From JBBSTY01 sp038235385 (GTDB lineage Bacteria; Actinomycetota; Acidimicrobiia; Acidimicrobiales; Acidimicrobilacustridaceae): DNA of 64,000 nt. Each line of letters opens with the position of its first letter. Position 1 is the first letter of the stretch. The notes beneath the pieces are model-generated. The model saw nothing but the letters and a program-made list of their open reading frames with translations, made no database searches and was not told the origin of the DNA. The position numbers and the translations under genes are program-made. The stretch is taken from NCBI GenBank assembly GCA_038235385.1, contig JBBSTY010000004.1, forward strand, positions 1 through 64,000, read 5' to 3'. Positions 60,373-64,000 of the stretch are shown piece after piece.

Positions 60373-60387
60373 TAGAATGTGCCCGTG
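60373..60387 (+). promoter_or_regulatory. Leaderless promoter of the SufR-like regulator
   Basis: TAGAAT (60373-60378), 6 bases, GTG (60385-60387). TTGCGT 16 bases before the -10 may be the -35 box. Confidence 0.55.
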
Positions 60388-61089
60388 GAACCGCCCCGGA
60401 CCAGAGACGAGCGCATCGCGGCCATCGCGTCGCTCGACCAACCCCTGCGCCGCCAGCTGTACGTCCTGCTGGCCGACCGAGACCGATGGACCAGCCGTGA
60501 TGAGGCGGCAGCGGCCCTGGACGTGGCGCGCTCGGTCGCAGCGTTCCACCTCGACAAGCTCGTCGACGCCGGCGTGGTCGAGGTGAGCTTCGAGCGGGTC
60601 ACGGGGCGCACCGGACCGGGCGCAGGCCGGCCGTCGAAGATGTATCGCCTCGTCGCGGGCGAGCTCAGCGCGTCGATGCCGGATCGCCACTACGACCTCG
60701 CCGGCCGGCTCCTCGCCGACGCGGTCGCCCGCTCCACGGCAACCGGTGCGCCCGTCGATCAGTGCCTCCACGAGGTCGCGTGTGCCGTCGGCCGGTCGAT
60801 GGGTGGGGAGGTGCGCGCCGAGATCGACGCCGGAGGCGACACCACCGAGGCTCGCATCCTCGCTGCGCTCGGACGTCGAGGGTACGAGCCGACCCTGTCC
60901 GCCGCCGGCGAGATCGTGCTGTCGAACTGCCCGTTCCATCGCCTCGCCGAGGGCCACCGCAGCCTGGTGTGCGGCATGAACCTCGATCTCCTTCGTGGGC
61001 TCGTCGACGCTCTGGGCAGCGAGGTGGCACTCGATGCCCAGCTGGTCCCGGAAGCCGGCTCCTGCTGCGTGCGACTTCGGAGGCGCTGA
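60385..61089 (+). CDS. SufR-like HTH regulator with C-terminal Cys cluster
   Basis: 234 aa. The N-terminal winged helix is RDERIAAIASLDQPLRRQLY, SRDEAAAALDVARSVAAFHL and DKLVDAGVVEVSFERV. Then comes PGAGRPSKMYRL, a motif of the DeoR/ArsR-like SufR group. Near the end Cys/His residues fall in the pattern NCPFHRLAEGH, LVCGMN and GSCCVRL, as where SufR binds an iron-sulfur cluster. GTG 60385 is set by the leaderless promoter; GTG 60379 overlaps the -10 box. It is divergent from the DUF2231/GH15 operon and probably represses it in response to redox or iron state. Confidence 0.8.
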   Translation: MEPPRTRDERIAAIASLDQPLRRQLYVLLADRDRWTSRDEAAAALDVARSVAAFHLDKLVDAGVVEVSFERVTGRTGPGAGRPSKMYRLVAGELSASMPDRHYDLAGRLLADAVARSTATGAPVDQCLHEVACAVGRSMGGEVRAEIDAGGDTTEARILAALGRRGYEPTLSAAGEIVLSNCPFHRLAEGHRSLVCGMNLDLLRGLVDALGSEVALDAQLVPEAGSCCVRLRRR

Positions 61090-61118
61090 GCCGACGCACG
61101 CAGGGACGAGTGGATGGG

Positions 61119-61781
61119 TCAGGTCCGACGGTGCTCGAAGCCGGCGACGGCCTCGTCGATCGGCGTGCTGCCGGTGTTGAACGCGATGGTCGAACCGGCC
61201 GTGGCCGGCCGTTCGAGCACCGCGGCCGCAACTCGGGCGACGTCGGCTCGGGAGACCTGCGTGGCCGAGATGTCGTCGCCCACCTCGATCGAGCCGGTCG
61301 GGGGATCGTCGGTGAGACCGCTGGGACCGAGGATGGTCCACGCCAACGCGCTCGCCTCGAGATGGGCGTCGGCCGCAGCTTTGGCTTCGGCGTAGGGGTA
61401 GAAGCTGTTCGACGGATCGACGCCGTGGTGCGGGCCGGCGCCGAAGTACGAGACCATCACGTAGCGCTCGACGCCAACGGACGCGGCGGCATCCATCGAG
61501 GCGATGGCGGCGTCGCGGTCGATCGCCATCGTGCGCGCCGGGTCGCCGCCGCCGGCTCCCGCGCTCCACACCAGTGCGTCGTGCCCGGCGACGAGCTCGG
61601 CCAGCTCCACGACCGGGAGATCGGCGACATCGGCCACGAGCGGACTCGCTCCCGTCGCAGTCACCTCGTCCGATTGGTCCTCGTCGCGGATCAGGGCGGT
61701 GACCTCGTGGCCCGCAGCGACGAGAAGCGGGGAGAGAAGTCGTGCCACCTTGCCGTGGCCACCGATGATGATGATGCGCAT
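61119..61781 (-). CDS. NmrA/NAD(P)-binding (atypical SDR) family protein
   Basis: 220 aa, Rossmann fold. The dinucleotide motif is RIIIIGGHGKVARLLSPLLV with GGHGKVA. It continues ALIRDEDQSDEV, DALVWSAGAGGG and DAAASVGVERYVMVSYFGAG. The atypical-SDR pattern lacks the canonical YxxxK; a Tyr in YPYAEAKAAAD gives a YxxxK-like element. ATG 61781 follows GGAGGACAGCGC. It is the second gene of a pair with the DUF1269 protein (14 bases between). Likely NADPH-dependent reductase or sensor. Confidence 0.85.
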   Translation of the reverse strand: MRIIIIGGHGKVARLLSPLLVAAGHEVTALIRDEDQSDEVTATGASPLVADVADLPVVELAELVAGHDALVWSAGAGGGDPARTMAIDRDAAIASMDAAASVGVERYVMVSYFGAGPHHGVDPSNSFYPYAEAKAAADAHLEASALAWTILGPSGLTDDPPTGSIEVGDDISATQVSRADVARVAAAVLERPATAGSTIAFNTGSTPIDEAVAGFEHRRT

Positions 61782-61795
61782 GCGCTGTCCTCCGT

Positions 61796-62365
61796 CTACG
61801 AGTCCGAACCGGCCTCCTGGGCGTCCTTCGCCGCGGCCTTGAGGTCCTCGGCGATGACGTCGTCGACTGCAGTCTGGAGGATGCGATCGGCGCGGGCGAA
61901 CGCACGCTGGATCTCGGCCGCGCCCGGGTCCGACACCAACGCGACGATACCCGAGTGGCCGGGCGCGATGGCATCGGCGAGCTCGTCGGCCAGTTGGGAT
62001 CGGTGGTGCACCTCGCGTGCCTTGCCGACGGCAGCACCTCCGGCGCCCAGCACGAGCGCGCTCCCGATGATCGACGGCGGGAAGAGCACACCGAGCACGA
62101 CACCGCCGAGCACGCCCCACTTGAGCCCCGATTTCGTGCTGTGGTCGGTGACGGTCTGCACCACCATGGTGCCGTCGTCCTCACGTCGGACGACCAGCAC
62201 GCCTTCGATCTCGACCGTGCGGCCGTCCTCGATCGCCTTGAGGGCGTCGTACGCCTCCATGGCCGACTCGGTGTCGCCGAAGTCCGCGGCGAACAGGGTG
62301 TATGCCCCGTCACCCACGACCGCCGCACCCTCGATCTCGGTCGTGTCCTCGGTTCCGTCGGTCAT
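61796..62365 (-). CDS. DUF1269 family protein
   Basis: 189 aa. AAVVGDGAYTLFAADFGDTE, ALKAIEDGRTVEIEGVLVVR and a central Gly-rich hydrophobic stretch (KWGVLGGVVLGVLFPPSIIG, ALVLGAGGAAVGKA) match DUF1269/YtxH-like membrane-associated proteins. The hydrophobic part may insert in the membrane. ATG 62365 follows GAGAGGCGC. Stress-linked in some actinobacteria; the function is unknown. Confidence 0.85.
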   Translation of the reverse strand: MTDGTEDTTEIEGAAVVGDGAYTLFAADFGDTESAMEAYDALKAIEDGRTVEIEGVLVVRREDDGTMVVQTVTDHSTKSGLKWGVLGGVVLGVLFPPSIIGSALVLGAGGAAVGKAREVHHRSQLADELADAIAPGHSGIVALVSDPGAAEIQRAFARADRILQTAVDDVIAEDLKAAAKDAQEAGSDS

Positions 62366-62575
62366 CGCGCTGCGCCTCTCGTCGTTCGTTCGTGTGACCG
62401 GAACACTATGAGGTATCGAGGAACCAGGTCGTTCCCGGTGGTTCGAGCGTCCCACCGCGGTGACGTCCGCCGACGTCGCCTCAGCGATGGCAACATGCAC
62501 CGCACCGCCGAGACGCCGTCGATCCGCCCTCGATCTGCAGCCGCTCGACCAACGAACCAGGAAAGACGACCATCG

Positions 62576-63253
62576 ATGCTCACCGACGCGATCACCAACG
62601 TCCTCCCATCGGCCGTCGGGGTCGCGCTCAGCCCCGTCCCCATCATCGCCGTCATCGTGATGCTGGGTACCCCGAGGGCACGCACGAACGGCCCGGCCTT
62701 GGCGATCGGTTGGGTCGCCGGACTCGTGATCGCGTCGACCGTCGTGCTCGTGGTCGCCAGCGACGCCGATGATCCCGACAGCGCCTCGGCCGCGGGGGTC
62801 AACTGGGTCACGCTCGGGTTGGGCCTCCTGTTCCTGGCCATGGCGGCCCGGCAGTGGCGTTCCCGGCCCCGCGCGGGCGAGCAACCGGAGATGCCCTCGT
62901 GGATCGCCACCATCGATACGTTCACGCCGGCGAAGTCTCTGGCTCTCGGCGCCGCCCTCTCCGGCCTGAACCCGAAGAACCTGGCGCTCAGCGCGGCCAC
63001 CGCAGCGTCGATCGCTCGAGCCGGTCTGTCGGGCCCCGACAGCGCCGTCGCCATCGCGGTGTTCGTCCTGATCGGCTCGCTCACCGTGGCCGGGCCGGTC
63101 CTGTTCTACGTGTTCGCGCCCTCCAGGGCATCGGGTTCGCTGGGATCGATCAAGGACTTCATGTCCGACCACAACGCCGCCATCATGATGGTGGTGCTCG
63201 TCATCCTGGGCGCCAAGCTCATCGGCAACGGACTGGCGGGCGTCGCCACCTGA
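62576..63253 (+). CDS. GAP/Sap-family (SfLAP-like) membrane protein
   Basis: 225 aa with six hydrophobic segments. VLPSAVGVALSPVPIIAVIV opens the protein; the central LGAALSGLNPKNLALSAATA is the GAP (Sap) family signature, and VLFYVFAPSRASGSLGSIKD precedes the last helix. In mycobacteria the family (Sap, SfLAP) promotes export of glycolipids such as sulfolipid-1 and glycopeptidolipids. ATG 62576; a GGAAAGACGACC site precedes it. The lipid is not known here. Confidence 0.85.
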   Translation: MLTDAITNVLPSAVGVALSPVPIIAVIVMLGTPRARTNGPALAIGWVAGLVIASTVVLVVASDADDPDSASAAGVNWVTLGLGLLFLAMAARQWRSRPRAGEQPEMPSWIATIDTFTPAKSLALGAALSGLNPKNLALSAATAASIARAGLSGPDSAVAIAVFVLIGSLTVAGPVLFYVFAPSRASGSLGSIKDFMSDHNAAIMMVVLVILGAKLIGNGLAGVAT

Positions 63254-63280
63254 ACCGATGCACACCACGAGGGGGACTCG

Positions 63281-64000
63281 ATGGGAGACGACCGGGGGGT
63301 CCGCGCAGGCCCAGTTCGAGGCGGTGCCCGGGCACTGGCCGCGATCATGGTGACGATCGGGCTCCTGTCCGGGTGCGCGGGAAGCGATGGCGCCGTGCGG
63401 AGCGCCGCCGACGGGGCCCCGTCGGACACCCTCGTCGACGCGGGGCCGCCGGTGGAGGGCGGCACCTTGCGGGTGGGGGTCGGCATCGAGACCGCAGGGT
63501 GGAACCCGCACGACAACCAGTGGTCCCAGGCGTCGAGTCTGGTCGGTTCGTCGATGCTCGAGCCGCTGGTCGCGGTCGATGGCGACCTGAACCCGGTGCC
63601 GTGGTTGGCTACCGCGTGGACCCCGAACGAGACGTTCGACTCGTGGACGATCGAGCTCCGCGATGGGGTGCGGTTCCACGATGGGTCCCGGTTCGACGCG
63701 TCCGCCGTGAAGGCCAACCTCGACGACCTCGAGACGGCGGCGCTCACCGGCATCGTGTGGAGGTCCGTGCTCGGCGACGTGGAGGTGGTGGACGACCTCA
63801 CCGTGCGCATCGAGATCGACCAGCCCTTCGCCGCGTTCCCGACGAGCTTCCTGGCGGCCCAGGGTGGGTTCATGATGGCGCCGGCGATGTTCGCGGCCGA
63901 CAAGCGAGGCAGCGACAGCCCGATCGGCACCGGTCCCTTCGCCTTCCGCTCGTGGACGCACGGATCCACGCTGACCACATCCAAGTTCGACGGCTACTGG
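63281..64000 (+). CDS. ABC transporter peptide/solute-binding lipoprotein (3' end outside window)
   Basis: The frame is open from the ATG at 63281 to the window end (240 codons). The signal peptide ends in the lipobox LLSGC near residue 35. The mature part opens EGGTLRVGVGIETAGWNPHD, then VGSSMLEPLVAVDGDLNPVP, WLATAWTPNETFDSWTIELR and DGVRFHDGSRFDASAVKANL, the canonical SBP_bac_5 (OppA-type) start. IGTGPFAFRSW is also typical. The ATG follows GAGGGGGACTCG. It binds oligopeptides, nickel or other solutes for an ABC importer whose permease genes would lie downstream. Confidence 0.92.
   Translation, partial: MGDDRGVRAGPVRGGARALAAIMVTIGLLSGCAGSDGAVRSAADGAPSDTLVDAGPPVEGGTLRVGVGIETAGWNPHDNQWSQASSLVGSSMLEPLVAVDGDLNPVPWLATAWTPNETFDSWTIELRDGVRFHDGSRFDASAVKANLDDLETAALTGIVWRSVLGDVEVVDDLTVRIEIDQPFAAFPTSFLAAQGGFMMAPAMFAADKRGSDSPIGTGPFAFRSWTHGSTLTTSKFDGYW

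Overview
The window is chromosomal DNA from a high-GC actinobacterium. Two proteins carry the mycothiol-dependent DinB/maleylpyruvate-isomerase fold (2080-2820, 15287-15793). Many genes start on leaderless transcripts, where a TANNNT -10 box lies 6-7 bases before a GTG or ATG. The gene set (crotonase, SDR, DapB-like dehydrogenases, OleC-like ligase, many TetR/MarR/ArsR/MerR regulators) resembles environmental Acidimicrobiia or mycolata-like lipid and xenobiotic degraders; the taxon is inferred, not proven. No rRNA, tRNA, CRISPR array, intact transposon or prophage was recognised.

Layout. 1-2.9 kb: the tail of a GMC oxidoreductase, an IS3-type transposase remnant, a MarR regulator divergent from a quinone-oxidoreductase-like MDR protein, and a mycothiol-dependent isomerase-like protein. 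3.6-9.7 kb: a NarL-type two-component pair divergent from an MMPL exporter, then an SRPBCC/DUF6544 fusion. 10-15.8 kb: a catabolic island with a crotonase, two paralogous DapB-like dehydrogenases flanking an SDR, and a TetR regulator. 16.4-20.9 kb: a TfoX-domain protein, a truncated ECF sigma factor, an AtzA-like amidohydrolase and two alpha/beta hydrolases. 21-28.3 kb: a CmcJ/NvfI-like oxygenase, a large two-part flavoprotein reductase, a DUF998 protein, an FMN reductase, a 67-aa orphan protein, an FAD oxidoreductase and an ECF41-like sigma factor.

28.5-43.1 kb: a DHFR-like protein, a SulP transporter, DUF2804, a very large STAND-type ATPase with a C-terminal BTAD module, a lipoprotein, an acyltransferase, a PhyH dioxygenase, a NadR-like kinase, a methyltransferase and a UvrA paralogue. 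43.3-48.5 kb: an OleC-like ligase translationally coupled to an unusual alpha/beta hydrolase, a TetR regulator and a secreted esterase. Three promoters (13.3, 46.0 and 46.9 kb) share the rare octamer CTGTTTAT. 48.9-52.3 kb: a BaeRF release-factor homologue directly followed by a hibernation factor with two C-terminal tails, then a secreted beta-propeller. 52.4-55.3 kb: an arsenic locus (acr3, arsI, arsR) and a leaderless ArsR-SRPBCC operon with a near-perfect promoter/operator.

56-62.4 kb: a MerR-VOC fusion. Next to it is a likely five-gene operon (two small proteins, DUF2231, a membrane protein and a GH15 glycosidase) facing a SufR-like regulator across a palindrome. A DUF1269/NmrA-like pair follows. 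62.6-64 kb: a GAP/Sap-family membrane protein and the start of an ABC peptide/solute-binding lipoprotein that runs off the end.

Frequent 4-base ATGA/GTGA overlaps show that short translationally coupled operons are the main organisational unit. Remnants of a transposase, an Hsp20, an ECF sigma factor and possibly other genes lie in the gaps, so the region has been eroding.
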